Source of the DNA: Chrysoporthe austroafricana
Lineage: Eukaryota > Ascomycota > Sordariomycetes > Diaporthales > Cryphonectriaceae
Assembly (NCBI GenBank): GCA_001051155.2
Contig: JYIP02000003.1
Location: 1,302,001-1,366,000 of the forward strand
DNA: 64,000 bases
Direction: 5' to 3'
Made by a program: the position numbers and the translations under genes. Below are positions 41,545 to 53,640 of the stretch, piece by piece. Positions within the stretch are counted from its first letter, which is position 1. Every line of letters begins with the position of its first letter. The notes under the pieces were generated by a model. It searched no databases. It was not told the origin of the DNA and worked only from the letters and a program-made list of their open reading frames with translations.

Positions 41545-44500
41545 TTCTCCCGCCGCCGGCGCTATCGCGATCCGCCGTTGACCCGATTCAGTGGGTGCCG
41601 ATGATGGCGCTAGCAGTTAGGACGACCGAAGGTGTCGGCGGTACGAAGAGGTGGTCGCAGCGGTGTCTCTGCTCTAAGAGGACACGACGATCTCCGTCAG
41701 CTAGGACCCAACCGTCCAGCTGAATGATGACGAGCTGACACAGGAGGTAGGAGGTCCACCCCACGCACTCGGCCGTCTCCTCTCGTTGGCGCTGCAAGAT
41801 GAGGATGATGCGCGCCGGGCGTTGACATAATCGTGGTGGGCGCTGGACAGATCACCAGCCGGCTCGAGGGCCGACGGCCGATGGATGTCGTTACGTGTAG
41901 TCCAGAACGGAGGCAAGCGTGGCAAGGAGGTGGATTCCAGCCGTCGTCTGGCAAGCGGCGGAGTCCCGCGGAACAGGAGGAGAGACAAGATGACGATGGC
42001 CGGACGCAACTTCACACGGCAGAGAAGCGCCGGCTCATTCCCACGGCCGCGTAGTATGCACCAGGAAAAAGAGGAGATGGGTCAAACGGTCTATAGCTGG
42101 CACCGGGAAGGATGAATAGGGATATTCGTCATTTGCAGGGTGAAGTCGGCGGGTGGAACTCGGGGCCAGGACCGGTGGTGAGGGATTGATTGGGGGGGGA
42201 CATGTGAAGAAGGATGAACATCGAGGGAGGAGAGAAGACCTCTGGCGGGAGAGGGTGTGGCCTGCGTGTGACCAGTGAGTCGTGTGCGGCAACTGGGAAC
42301 GGACTGGCGAGGGTCAGTGGGCAGCCCAGGCGCTCCAGGGTGCCAAGGGGGGTGGAGCAGTGTCTGGCAGCACCTGCACACAGGCTGAGCCCCCCTAGCG
42401 AGTTGGCGAAGTGACCAACTAGAGCGGGCCAGGCTGTCGCTGTCAACAGCTGCGCAGCTTGCGGCCGTCGCTGAGTGCTATTTCTGGCCCTGCATGTCCA
42501 CAGTAGCCAGGTACAGCCCACGGGGGTTCCAGCTGTTAGCAGCCCCCACAGGCCTTCCTACCTTCGGCCGAGGCGGAGGTGGGCCTCCACGCGCGCAATA
42601 TCCAGTAAAACCCAGGAGTCAGCCTCGGGCTGGGCCCGCAGACCCGCCCGCAGGCTGGCCGCCCCTCTAAGCTCTATCGTAACAGTTGAACCCCCGGTGG
42701 CCCGTACCCTCACAACATGCACATGGCCTCGGGGTAGCGCTCCTTCGCCCCCGTCTTCTCGTTGGATGCAACGCAGGGCGATGCGAAACCCAACTGCAAC
42801 AACACGGTTCCGTGATAGCCGCGCTCCGTAGATTAAGAACACACCGTCGCTGCACCGGAGGTGCTCGGCGCCGATGGGTTTTCTACATCATTATCAGTCC
42901 GGCAGCCTCTCCACCGTCAATGCCGGCATGCTAGCCCTGGCATTATCTCGAAGTGTCACGAGCCAGCTCGAGCCACCACGCATCCGATAATACCCCGGCT
43001 CAAGGCTTCAAGGCGGCGGCTCCCCAGCCAATAATTCGGGGCCAATATGGTTAGTCAGCATAACGCGCTTAGGTCCGCGCCCCATCCAAGCACGCTCACA
43101 GCCTCACAGACACTTATCACGTCGGGATGATTATCTTCAAACCACGTGCAGTTTCAACGGGCCTCAGTACACCTCTTCTAATCGGAAATTCTTTTCAAAC
43201 AACAGTGGTGAGGCTTCATCCCATGGGCCATGGTTCAGTGCACGTGTCCTCTACTCTGCGAACAGGGCAAGCTACTTACTAAGACGCCAGACGCCCTCGC
43301 CCCTCTTTATCCACCTTTCCTTGGCGTCTACTCCTTCCTCGGATAATCCGCGCTCTGCTTTTCGGCTCCATTCCTATCACTAATCATACCTTTCTTCGTC
43401 GCTCTGGTGGCTCGCACACAGATGCAATACCAGACCTAACACCGCAGACCACGCATTACAGACAGCCTCACTTCTTCACACGTCTCAACAGCGGTTCAAT
43501 CATAACGTGGCTTGCCCCTCTTAGTCTTTCAGGATGACTTCTCTAGCTGGCAAGTCGTTCAGGTCTGATGGCTCAGGGATTTCTCTCCTACATTTCATCT
43601 TACAGAGCAGGTGTACCATAACAGGACGTCGGAAAAATATGCCAAGAGACCGAATTTTTTTCCCATCATATGCTAGCGCTTATTATTTCCGCCACTTAAA
43701 AATAAAGACACATAAGGTAGTTGCCTTTTAAGCTAGGACCTTGGATCAGCATTTCAAATGGCGTGCTGAGCAATGCTTTGAGCGTCTTGACATTATGGGC
43801 ATGGCAGGCGGACCGCGATGCAAGAAGCTTGAGGCCTTGTCTCATTGAACAGACCAAACATATTCAACATCCTGCAAAATTATCTCAAAGAGATGCTCAG
43901 TGCTGTTACCAGGCTGGTCAAGATGTCTATCTTGATATTGAAGGGGTTTCCGTCCTTCTTGTGTCAGAGATCCCGCAGCATTGCCTCTTCCAGCTGGCCA
44001 CCCAAGTGCAGCTGATGGATCACCATGACACCCAAGGTTACGGTCTTTCAGCCATTTTTCTCGATAAAGAGAGTAATCAAGAACCGTGGCGCTCTCTCAC
44101 TGTCGTCGAACTTTGATTTGACCGACTCTACCGCCGTACACGAAGCCAGATTCATCGCAAACATCTAGGCAGCGAAGCCTATGACGGAGACACAAGTTCT
44201 AGGATCCATTCCATCCCAAGATCTTCCAAAACTTTGATTGGTTTGTTGTCAACACAACCGCATGTACGCCTATAGGATCAGATCACAAGTCATGTTTCCC
44301 CTTTTATATGTCTTCTTGCATCAGTGCGCTACCTTATTCGACTTGTTTAACGGCGAGTCATCTGTTAATCTGATTTTAATTTGTTCTCGTTGATGTTCCG
44401 TGAAAAATGTATAATGAGAGCCCCAAGTACGTCTTTTTGGGCCACGGTCAGCTCAAAGGGGTTGCTACCCCCGTATAGCATTGCGCAACAGTGCATGGGA

Positions 44501-45491
44501 GTTCAGATATGGCAAAAGTCCCTCCAAGGTGGCAACTGATCATGTCTTTCATGAGGAACCAAAACTACTCTCAGTTTTTTTTTTAATCCCTTGATTACAA
44601 TTAAAAATTACACCGAGGCTTCCAAGGTGATAAGACAATGTAGCATCATGAAGACCGACTTCTCCGCGGCAGCGCCAAGTGAAGATGCTGTCAGAATATC
44701 GGTTGTTCTACTCCCAACGTCTTTCGAGGCTTTCAATAATTCCTCATCAACAAGACCGGCACCTCACCGCCTCACCACATGGTCCCGGTGACGCCGTCGC
44801 GTACCTTCAGCGCGGAATTCGGTCGACTACTCGGATCAACCTCTAGTCTTCTTGTCAGCAGATTCATTACTTGAGTTCTGTATGGCTCAGAATCCGTCAA
44901 TAGTGCACTTATGCGTCCCGCGGTAGCGAAATGGGACTAGGTCGGTAGACTTGTAGATATGAGGGAGCTATAATCACGCATCCCTTCCCGATCGACTCAT
45001 GAACACGAAGTCTTGGCAGCTTGAACTTTATGTTCCACTCTCTGAAACATTTGGAATCATTGCTGCCATGAGGGCGGTCTAGGTGGCCTTTTAATCATTT
45101 TCTCAGTAAGCACACTGAATCTAGCCCACCATTGAGGCGTCCACGATGTAAATGCTAGAAGTTCATTCCAGCCTCCCATATCTTCCGAACAAGTCGGAGC
45201 CAATTGTATGTCGGTGTGCAAGCCACGGAAGATCTCAGCCGGCGCTACGGCTGAATGTCTAGTGTCCATGGCTCTCAGTCAGACCTTGACCGGTACGAAA
45301 GGCAAAGAAAGTGTCATAATAGTGGGAAGTCCCTACAAAGTTCAGACAAATCATAGTTGGAGTCTACAATCTTTGATGGACTATATAAAGAGCAAGCTCC
45401 TCCATGAGAACCCGTCACTCTACAACCCCCTCAGCCCAGCCACAATTCGAAACTACTCGTCTCGAGATTCTTTCCGTCCCAATCTTCCAAA
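41545..45491. other. largely gene-free region, probably including the 5' exon of the membrane protein
   Basis: The first ~470 nt likely hold the 5' exon(s) of the membrane protein (candidate signal-peptide ATG at 42015, minus). The remaining 3.4 kb has only short frames without ATG or known motifs; 43721-44116 is the longest. AT-richer from 43.5 kb. The SSP promoter is at the end. Confidence 0.4.
45383..45389 (+). promoter_or_regulatory. TATA box of the small secreted protein gene
   Basis: TATATAA 103 nt before the start codon at 45492. Confidence 0.6.
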
Positions 45492-45994
45492 ATGCAGATT
45501 CCCTCGACCGCGACCATCTCAGCCGTCTTCTTCGCTGGCCTGCTTGGCACAGTTCAGGCGCGAAACTACGGCATCATGTATACCGACGTGAACACAGGCG
45601 GTACCTCGTCCGACTTCGCATCTGACACCTCTGATGAGTGCAGTACGTCTCTATCCTAGATGACCTCTATTCAAATTGTTGACATGATTCTTCGCGTGCG
45701 ATCCGCAGTCTCTTTCAGTGGCTCATTTTCGTTCTGGAACGACGTGATCTCATCTCTGCACATCTTTGCGAACCAACAGTGCAAATTCTACGAGTGAGTC
45801 TCAAATCATTCTCAATTCACAGAAAAAACTCGAAGACCTTGGCCGTCGTGATGCTGACCCACCCGCACTGATGCAGAAACTTTGGATGCTCCGGAACGTC
45901 GAACACCTTCACCGGCGGATCTGCCGGCACGATCTACAACACGGTGCCCCAGAATGATGCTTACAGCTCGTTCAGGTGCGTCTCGCTGAACTAG
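45492..45994 (+). CDS. small secreted four-cysteine protein (effector-like)
   Basis: Three exons: 45492-45642, 45709-45793 and 45877-45994 (117 aa). The introns are GTACGT...CAG and GTGAGT...CAG. The signal peptide MQIPSTATISAVFFAGLLGT ends near VQA-RN. The mature ~95 residues contain four cysteines (DEC, QQC, FGC, FRC), Ser/Gly-rich sequence (GTSNTFTGGSAGTIY) and end at FRCVSLN. The four cysteines could form two disulfides. The final TCAGGTGCGT looks like another donor, but the frame closes with TAG 18 nt later, so the simple end was kept. No family recognised. Size, secretion and cysteines fit small secreted effectors or antimicrobial-like proteins. Confidence 0.75.
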
Positions 45995-47067
45995 CAGTCG
46001 GAATGTCTAAACGTGGGCGCGGTGTGGGACCGAGGCTAGGCGTCTGAGAATCCGGCTGAGCACAAAGGGGAATGATGCGGAAATCGGCTGTTTTATACAT
46101 TCTCTCCACTTGATTCAACATCAAGAATTCTCATAGTAATATATTCATCGCCGCCGAATCTCCGTTGTCCATTCTGCCTCCGCTTCAGGGGGGTGTGATA
46201 CCGATATACGCGCCAATTGCTAGACCGACAGTTGCCTTCTCACGTTGACGTCCCGTCGACGACCGGCAACCGGCTATAGAGCCAGTCTGTCCTCCTTCTC
46301 GCCCTGTCATTGTAAAGGAGCAGAAACAGGTGAAAGACCGTGAGAGTAGCATAAGCCCTAGAGACCTGCCACCTACACCTACAAAGCCTTGGTAATCAGC
46401 CCTTTACATTGCTTCTTACAACCTACCAATGGAATTGTTGGGCAGCAATCAGTGTCGGTTCCAAAATCAGCCCGAGCCGACCTTCACTTCTGTGATAACC
46501 ACTATGCATACAAGACTAAACAAGAACGATCCCAGTCCCATTCCCCCAAAAACAAAGAGGAAAAAGAAAATCAAGGGTAGATTCACCAAGCTGCTCCACC
46601 ACGTGAATGTTAGTCCTCTCCTTGGCCGTTTCATGTATCCGTCCTTATAGAATAAGAAAGAATCTTTCACAGGCTTCAAAGCTCCTATATCAACAGTGAA
46701 AGTGGATGAGAGTCTTGGCTAACACTTAGTCAAAGTTGTGGTCCGAGGACTCATATCAAGAAAGTCTGCCTTTCTTCACAATGGCAACATGGTCAAAATC
46801 CCATGTGACTTTTCTGTGCATTGTGCCTGGCGACATCATCTTTCCACCCCCACATCATGTGCTCGAAGTCCACGGCGCATGAAATCGTGGCATGAGCTGT
46901 CTCCAAGACTCGTTGAGCTTACCTCCGGGTGTGTGCCTGGAGTTGCGAGTTCTTTTATATAAAGCAGCCTGCTCTTGTCAATTTCAGATTCATCAGCTTC
47001 TCAACACTCTTCTTTTCAGTCATCTTTCAAACCCAAATACTTTGACCTCATCACCTTGGCTGCCAAC
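45995..47067. other. intergenic region
   Basis: Only short ORFs. The BIR gene promoter with a TATA box is at the end. Confidence 0.5.
46956..46963 (+). promoter_or_regulatory. TATA box of the BIR-protein gene
   Basis: TATATAAA 105 nt before the start codon at 47068. Confidence 0.6.
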
Positions 47068-47589
47068 ATGCCTCGACCGCCCTTTACGAACGATATCGAG
47101 CAGTACTTCCAGTACCAGAACCGACTGGCCTCCTTCCTCGAATGGCCCTTAGGCTGGGAGCTCAACCAAAACAAGCCTTCGCCCGAGTCCCTCGCCCGCG
47201 CCGGTTTCTTCTTCCACCCCAAGCCTCCTAACCTCGCCGACAACGTGGTATGCCCGTACTGCAAGATATTCCTCGACTCTTGGGCTGCAGACGACAAACC
47301 GATGCGCGAACACAAGGCACGGTCGCCATCCTGCGATTTCGTGAGGGGACGCCAGCGAACGCGCAACATGGGCAACGACCTGGCGGTGGGAACGCAGGCG
47401 AGCGCGGTCAAGGCAAGCAAGAGGAGTGAGGAGACTTCCCCCGGCGACAATAAGTTGCCTGTCTCGAAGCTTCAGGAGGCAATCCAGAAACCGACCACTG
47501 TGGAGGATGGCGCGTCCAAGAGAGGTGCGCGCGGTGGCACCAGAGGTCGTGGCGGAGCTCGCGGTCGCAGGAGGCTATCTAGTGCCTGA
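47068..47589 (+). CDS. single-BIR-domain protein (survivin/Bir1-like) with RG-rich tail
   Basis: A single exon of 173 aa from ATG at 47068. Residues ~15-92 form a BIR domain: RLASFLEWPLGWELN, PSPESLARAGFFFHPKP and the zinc site C62-x2-C65-x16-H82-x6-C89, which fits the canonical spacing exactly. A Lys/Ser-rich linker leads to a basic RG tail (KRGARGGTRGRGGARGRRR). Fungal BIR proteins related to Bir1/Pbh1 are chromosomal-passenger components and also have reported anti-death roles. Those are usually much longer with two BIRs, so this is a short single-BIR variant. The RG tail suggests nucleic-acid binding or nuclear targeting. In-frame codons upstream of the ATG are taken as 5'UTR. Confidence 0.88.
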   Translation: MPRPPFTNDIEQYFQYQNRLASFLEWPLGWELNQNKPSPESLARAGFFFHPKPPNLADNVVCPYCKIFLDSWAADDKPMREHKARSPSCDFVRGRQRTRNMGNDLAVGTQASAVKASKRSEETSPGDNKLPVSKLQEAIQKPTTVEDGASKRGARGGTRGRGGARGRRRLSSA

Positions 47590-48379
47590 TACGGCCTCTT
47601 CTCCTCATCATGAGTTATTTGTGAAGTATGGATGCGCTTCGATGGTACTCCAGGACATCAACTAACAGAGCTCGAGGCAGTGGTCCGCCTTCATCACGAT
47701 GCTATCAACCTTGCAGACGAGCTACGGTGTGTTTAGCTCTGTGTTTGGGTTTCAAGGTAACTTTCAGCATTTTCAGACTTTACGCAATACTCATATGGCT
47801 GATTTTCATCAATCAGAGCATCCCAACGGGACAACACTCAACTGTGACAGGATATCGCGGCTAGCCTTTGGCTCTTTCAGCCTGCTACGAGGCTATCTTA
47901 GGCATCCACTCATTTGGTCTTTTCACATACACAATTCCCAGCCAGATATGACAACTCGGTGTTTGAAGGCGAGAGATTTGTGGTGATAGAGTTTCAGGAA
48001 GGAGGAGGGCTGTTAGATGGCCGATATTTTCGGTATACAACGCGGTCGAGACTCAATAATGATAAACACGCAGAGCCTTCTGACTGGGTCTGGCAGGCCT
48101 TTAAGACAGAAAAAAAAGCTACGTAGGCACTGCTAATAATACACATATGGTTGACATCAGCACAGTGGTCCCTTCAGTACGTCAAGACGCTCAGAGCAAG
48201 ATTAGAACTCATTGTAAGAGAGGGAGAATGATTATTTGGGATCGAGTTTCAGATCTAGCTGATGTCGACATCACCTATCATCAAGACCGCTGAATAATGA
48301 AAACGCTCCTAATGAATGTCCTCAATTAAAACCATACCAATGTGAGTTTCTGGGTATCTTACTAACCTGTTTACCCAGA
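47590..48379. other. AT-rich intergenic region
   Basis: Left part of an AT-rich island that continues to about 50.4 kb. No intact gene. Confidence 0.5.
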
Positions 48380-48923
48380 TAGATGCTCGGTTCGTGGTGG
48401 ATATCGCCACTCACAACCAAATACATCGCAAGGGTGATTCTGAGCGACTCTGGGGCAACAAGAACAACCTGGGATCCGAATACATATCACAAGACAATTC
48501 TGGAGTGGAAGACGATTTCTCCATGTGCCTTACTACGTCAATGTTGAGACTAAATATGCAGGAAAGTAATGGAGTAAGTGCTTCAGTATGAAATGGCTTT
48601 ATTTCTTTCAAAATACTCAGAACACTGTAGTCAACCTCGATGTTAACTACATAAAAGATGACGTTTGGAACACTGCAGTCTTCAACTTCCTCGTTATTGA
48701 CGAGGAAACCAAAAATCTTGTTCGAGCTCTCGTTTCAAATCAGCTTCACACGGCAGAGAACACCGATATTGTACCCGTAGAAGGGACGGCCTGTTCATTC
48801 TTCTGCATGGGTAAGAAATACTGGCCAGGCCACAACACGCGATGTTCAGGAGCTAACGATTTGAACAAAGGACCTGGTACCGGTAAGACTCTGACCACAG
48901 AAAAGTACTTGGAGTTGATCTAA
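48380..48923 (+). pseudogene. decayed fungal AAA+ ATPase fragment
   Basis: Two frames with stops between them resemble the middle of large fungal AAA+ ATPases. The first reads RFVVDIATHNQIH and ends at 48591. The second contains DDVWNTAVFNFLVIDEETKN and LVRALVSNQLHTAENTDIV, then a Walker A GPGTGKTLTTEK, and stops at 48923. The usual glycine-rich strand before Walker A is replaced by unrelated residues, and Walker B, sensor and arginine-finger regions are missing. Not expected to make a working ATPase. Confidence 0.6.
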
Positions 48924-48965
48924 TGCCCACTTTGTTGAAGACTAATGAGATTCTAGCGTGGATGA

Positions 48966-49151
48966 GATTGCGAAGAGAGCGCTGACTTCGACAGGCTGGA
49001 AAAAGAGTTCAAGGCCCAGAAGGGGCAATGTTCAGACTGGCTCGTTGGTCAAGAGCTTACGGCTGCGGATGTGGTCCTACAGTTCAGTGTGCAGTTCATC
49101 GCAGAGAGGAAGCTTGGAGTGGGTGAGAGAAGTGAAGATAGTGATCAGTGA
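48966..49151 (+). pseudogene. glutathione S-transferase C-terminal fragment
   Basis: A 61-codon frame reads FDRLEKEFKAQKGQCSDWLV, then GQELTAADVVLQFSVQFIAE, the helix motif of the GST C-terminal domain ([G/N]-x-L-T-A-A-D). No N-terminal thioredoxin-like domain is found upstream. It lies 42 nt after the AAA+ relic. Confidence 0.6.
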
Positions 49152-50728
49152 TAGAGGCGTGGTTGGCGAGGACTGAAGGTGTTAAGTCGTATAGAAAAGT
49201 GATACAGGATATAATTTGGATGGCTCCTTCAGGAAGCGAGACGAGATTCAAAAGGCTGGATCGAGTGGACCTAAACCTAAGGTTCAAGGTGGCATTTGAT
49301 TGTACTCTTCATCACAATATCTTTGCTATAGCACGATAGACAATCCGGATGGATCATATGGCCAGTGACAGGCAGCAGGTAGAGTGACAGAGTTGTTTAT
49401 ATTAAAGTACGTATATATATGGAGAGTCTCCGGAGTTTTCATTCCGTCTCAACTGTCCTCTATATAGAACAAAATATTTTTGGACAGTCTACCAACTCAA
49501 GAAGAATCACTGCTTAAACAACATATTTTCTTGACTACTGTCACGCTCAAATTATGTTTCATGACTAATCATAGGCCATACAACATTAGCTTTACGACCA
49601 CTACTGTGATCGCGAATTATATTTGGTTCTCAAAATGAAATTAATTACGATCAGCGTCATATTTTCCTCCTCCTCCTCCTCCTCCTCCTCCTCTCCTTTC
49701 TCTTTCTTCTTCTTCTTCTTCTTCTTCACACCGTAGTGAGATAGCTGAGGTCAAAAGCAAAGCATTATTTTGGCAGAGGTGAGGACCACGGCTGTTGGAG
49801 GAGTTTTGGTGAGGCCCAGAAAGAAAGAAAAAAAAAAAAGGATTGTCCGCAGCCACTATATCAAGCAATTATGACAACCTCATCATCCACTGAGCTTACA
49901 GTGACTCCAGAGGCTGTTTCCTAGGCTTGCTTTGATATGTTTCAAGGGCTCCTAGATGTTGAACCTTTCATAGGCTGTAAATTAGGCTATATGAGGTCCT
50001 TTAAATCAACTTGATCTATGCTGACTTGATGTGTATGGATACTAGAATTCTATATAAACGTCCGAGTAAAAACTCATGTGTGAACTACCTAATTCACTAC
50101 GACATGAGCCTTTTGCTTACGTAAGTAGTGCATCAGGGTGATCGAGTTTCACTTCTGCTCAAGGTGTACCTAGGACGAGTGCCTGTATGTCTGATATCCG
50201 TTACAGCGAGTCGTACTAAAGAGCATAAAGGTTGTTTGAAGATGAGTTTGGGATTGAAAATGAGTTGTAGAATAGGTCCGATCACTACACGGCCACGCTT
50301 GTAGCTCTGAAGCATGTTGAAGGCGAGAGAATCTACTAGAATAAAGCAGCCTGAGGATATTTACATGGATCAGACACAATCTAACACAATGGGTAATGGG
50401 CAATAGGCAAATTATTGAGGCTACGTTTGAAGTGAATGTCTTTGAGTTATGGGCAGCTCCCACAAATTTCCACCAATTTCTTTCCCCCACACGTCACCCA
50501 AGCCACTTGTCCGTCTTTTGCAACTCTTTTATACATACACAGCGACCAACCCAGTCCCCCACCTTTTTGGCAACTTTCCCACAAACGTTGACCGGCCCAG
50601 TTCCTCATATCTTCTCACAAATCTATCAACTCTTAATCCGTTCGGGCATCGACCGTCTCATTATATCTCCAATTAACTCACTACTGTTGTTCCTGCCACC
50701 TATCAAGCGCTCCACACATCGGCCAACC
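49152..50728. other. AT-rich intergenic region
   Basis: No gene seen. It contains a compound microsatellite at 49665-49727. An in-frame ATG at 50396 precedes the next gene, but the intervening codons look like 5'UTR. Confidence 0.5.
49665..49727. repeat. compound (CCT)n-(TTC)n microsatellite
   Basis: About ten CCT units followed by about eight TTC units. Confidence 0.92.
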
Positions 50729-52885
50729 ATGTCCTCTCACACTATCGCGTCTGGGGCACCAGCTACTTCTTGTATGATGTCTACTGCACCTTCTATCCAT
50801 CTAGCTAGAGGCCCAAATCAAGACTCTCCCAACTCGAACCTCTCCTTACCTGACCAAGTACCCATGCTTCATCATGACGAGTTTGCGGATCTGTACCTCA
50901 GCGTCAGTGTTCTCTCAGACAAGGATTGTCGCGATTTGTTGGCCGAGATAGGCCACAATGAGCTCAGGTCCTTCATACTGGAGCGAGCTCTGAAAAAGCC
51001 ATACGATCCCTGGACGCAGAAGCTCCGGGGCAAGATGCTGGCGATAACGAAAATCGCACCTAAGCCCATCAGACGGCATAGGGCTCCCACCTTCGAGACG
51101 TTCGCTGCAGAGTGCATTGACAAGCTCCAAGGCTGGAACATCAAGCACCACTTCAACGAAGAAGATATTCATACTTTTAGAGCGGTTGTCAAAAGAATTA
51201 TCAACATCAGTGTCGACAACCTGGGTACTCACGGTTCCCAGAGCGCGACATGGGAGACAAAGCGTGCTGCGCTAATGGCTATCTGCAAGATTGCCGCTGC
51301 TGTTGTCACTATTCCCATCGTTGCGACTCCAGCTGGGCGTGAAACTATCCAATACGATTGTGTATCACGAGCTGTTTCGAATATTCTGAAGAGTGCTTCT
51401 TCCAGTGATGAAGTGCATCGGATGCTATCAAATGGCCTAAAGGAGGCATTACTTCTAGTTTACCACCAGGGAAATCAGATTGGGATCTTCACAGGCCTCT
51501 CACCGGTTCTGTCCGACAATCCACCTGTCTACCGACCTTACGGCGAACCCTACATTCAGGAAGACCGACCACAGCCTGTGCGCAAGAGAATTCGCAGAAG
51601 TCCTCGAAACAATACTCCCGATCTTAACCAAACTACGCTCAAGGATCCTCCTAGAGTGGCCTCCGCCCCATCCCCTGCCAACTTGGCAGACGATACTTAC
51701 ACCCCCGCGCCCGGGACTAATGTTCCTGTCACTCAGACATATGAGAACTATCTTATCCACGGCATTAAAACGAGCTCTTATCGTTCTGCGACTCACCACA
51801 ACAGTTGCAACAACAATGCTAGCAATGCCGCTTCTCATCCAGGCTCTTGCAGTCACAGCAGCAACTCCAACATGACATCCTCTGCCACTCAACTCAACGC
51901 ATACGACACCGACACCGGAAAGTTTTGTCGGCCTGAAGTTGAAAGCTATAGCTCGTTCGATGGCGGGCTTGATCAGAATGCCGTGCCAGCTTCGAAGAGC
52001 CAGGATATGCAGAACCACGCCGGCTGCGACGAGATTCACCAGGCAAGCAATCCCCCTTTAGCTGCGATGAACAACAACGAGCCAGTCCACCCCACAAACG
52101 ATCTTGAAGCAATGACTTTCAGCAGGACGGACCCTGCTCTCGATGTGACATCCAATCTGGGCCCCAAAATGTCTCCCAAAGAACTTAGAGTGTCCGATAC
52201 TGGCGTCCCTTCTAATAACATTTCGCAACGTGATGATGCTCAGACCGTGCCAGCGGTGACCACAGATCTGCAGACACAGCCCCTCGACGAGACGGCATTC
52301 CCAGACTTCAGAGGCTTGTTCACGCAGATCATCAGCCGCGTCTTCAGCCACCCGGACAGAAACCGACCAGTCGAAGAGCTGCAGGGTCTGGCCGTCGAAG
52401 CGGCTAGAATTATCAATGGCAGTGCGGGCCTGATGCTTCAGAAGACACGGGAGAAGGTCGACGCTGTGAAGGACGTGGAGGTCAAGTTCAGAATCGTTAA
52501 GCACCTAGTCTTCGGCCAGCTGTGGCTCTGGGAGAATTGTGTGATCAATAAGGCTGGGAACAACCTGTCCAAGACGATCATGTCATATCTGACCCCGGAC
52601 GCCATGGTTGGCGCACTCTGGAAGTCTGTCTGCATCCTGGATGAAGGGGATCCGCGGTTCAGGATGGTGAGTTGTAACTATGGTCCCTCGCAGCTGTGTT
52701 GAACAAAATACTAATAATTATGTTTCTAGCTTCATGAGCAGCACTATGACCTACCCGACTGGACCTTTGAGGCCCGCATCTTTTCTGTGCTCAGCCGGCT
52801 TCATCAGAATGGCAACAAGGCATTTGACCGCATTCGATATGTCCTCAAGGACATGAACCGGTACAATCCTCAGCAGCTGCAGTGA
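50729..52885 (+). CDS. 697-aa protein of unknown function
   Basis: Two exons, 50729-52666 and 52730-52885, intron GTGAGT...CTAG in phase 0. The frame is open back to an ATG at 50396, but 50729 has the better start context (CCAACCATGTC) and the upstream codons look untranslated. Two ordered parts flank a long disordered middle. Residues ~50-240 are helical (LYLSVSVLSDKDCRDLLAEI, HHFNEEDIHTFRAVVKRIIN). The C-terminal ~170 residues are also helical (FRGLFTQIISRVFSHPDRNR, FGQLWLWENCVINKAGNNLS, WTFEARIFSVLSRLHQNGNK). The middle is Asn/Ser/Thr/His-rich with a basic patch RKRIRRSPR that could be a nuclear signal. No known domain recognised. Confidence 0.75.
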
Positions 52886-53093
52886 ATGCTGCTTTGTCCC
52901 TCCTCGACAACGACATCTGTCTTACGGTCTGCGAGCCTGACGGCACAAGCCCTGCGAGCACAGCTCCAGACTAAATGAGCCAACCGCCTTCCCCTCAAAA
53001 CACAGACTTACGCCTGCTACATAGAGATAATAAATCCGGAGAAAACTTTTGAGTTCACCTGTGATTCACTCTGTTTTCCTTTTGACATGCATG
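52886..53093. other. intergenic region
   Basis: 208 nt; nothing seen. Confidence 0.5.
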
Positions 53094-53640
53094 GCCAGAG
53101 CCACTTGGCTCCTCCCCGTCATCGAGCGAGGCGATGTGAACCCCTTGTGTGCGGTGGGACCGCTGCGCTTCTCGAACCTCGCCCACCTGACCATCGATAA
53201 CTGGCTGCATGCGAAGCCCGACTGGTGCCACGGCGCGCCGCCCGACCAGCTCGACCCGCGGGACCGCGAGGCCCTGGCCGACCACGTGGCTCCCTCGTCG
53301 AAGTTCGGCACCCCAATCGTGCCCCGACTTCTTTATGGAGGTCCGCGGCCCCCACGACTCGCCTGCGGCCGCCGAGCAGGCGGCCATGTATGGCGGCGCG
53401 TTGGGCGCGAGGGCGGTGCAGAGCCTGCGGGCCTACGGCGAGCCAGCGCCGGCCTACGACAACAAGGCGCATACTCTTGACGCACTGGAAGGAATATTGT
53501 ACACTGCACGCAGCAGTGAGGGACGGGAGCCCTGAGCATCTTTCTTGGCTCGAGATAACTTGGACATTAGATGCCTACCTAGATAGCTTTACATCAGACA
53601 TCCAAAAGAAGCAATACAAGAGGACCCGCCAACCATCACA
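53094..53640 (+). pseudogene. frameshifted relic of a fungal DUF7924-like protein
   Basis: Three plus frames carry successive pieces of one protein. Frame one, from ATG 53094, reads NWLHAKPDWCHGAPPDQLDP up to KFGTPI. After a shift near 53325, frame two reads PDFFMEVRGPHDSPAAAEQA, MYGGALGARAVQSLRAYG and YDNKAHTLDALEGILYTA, then stops at 53535. The pattern matches the widespread fungal family in which a phrase like NFF-E-KGP is followed by a GALGARG-like motif. Further frames to ~53640 may be remnants. The protein is not translatable as one piece. Confidence 0.6.
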
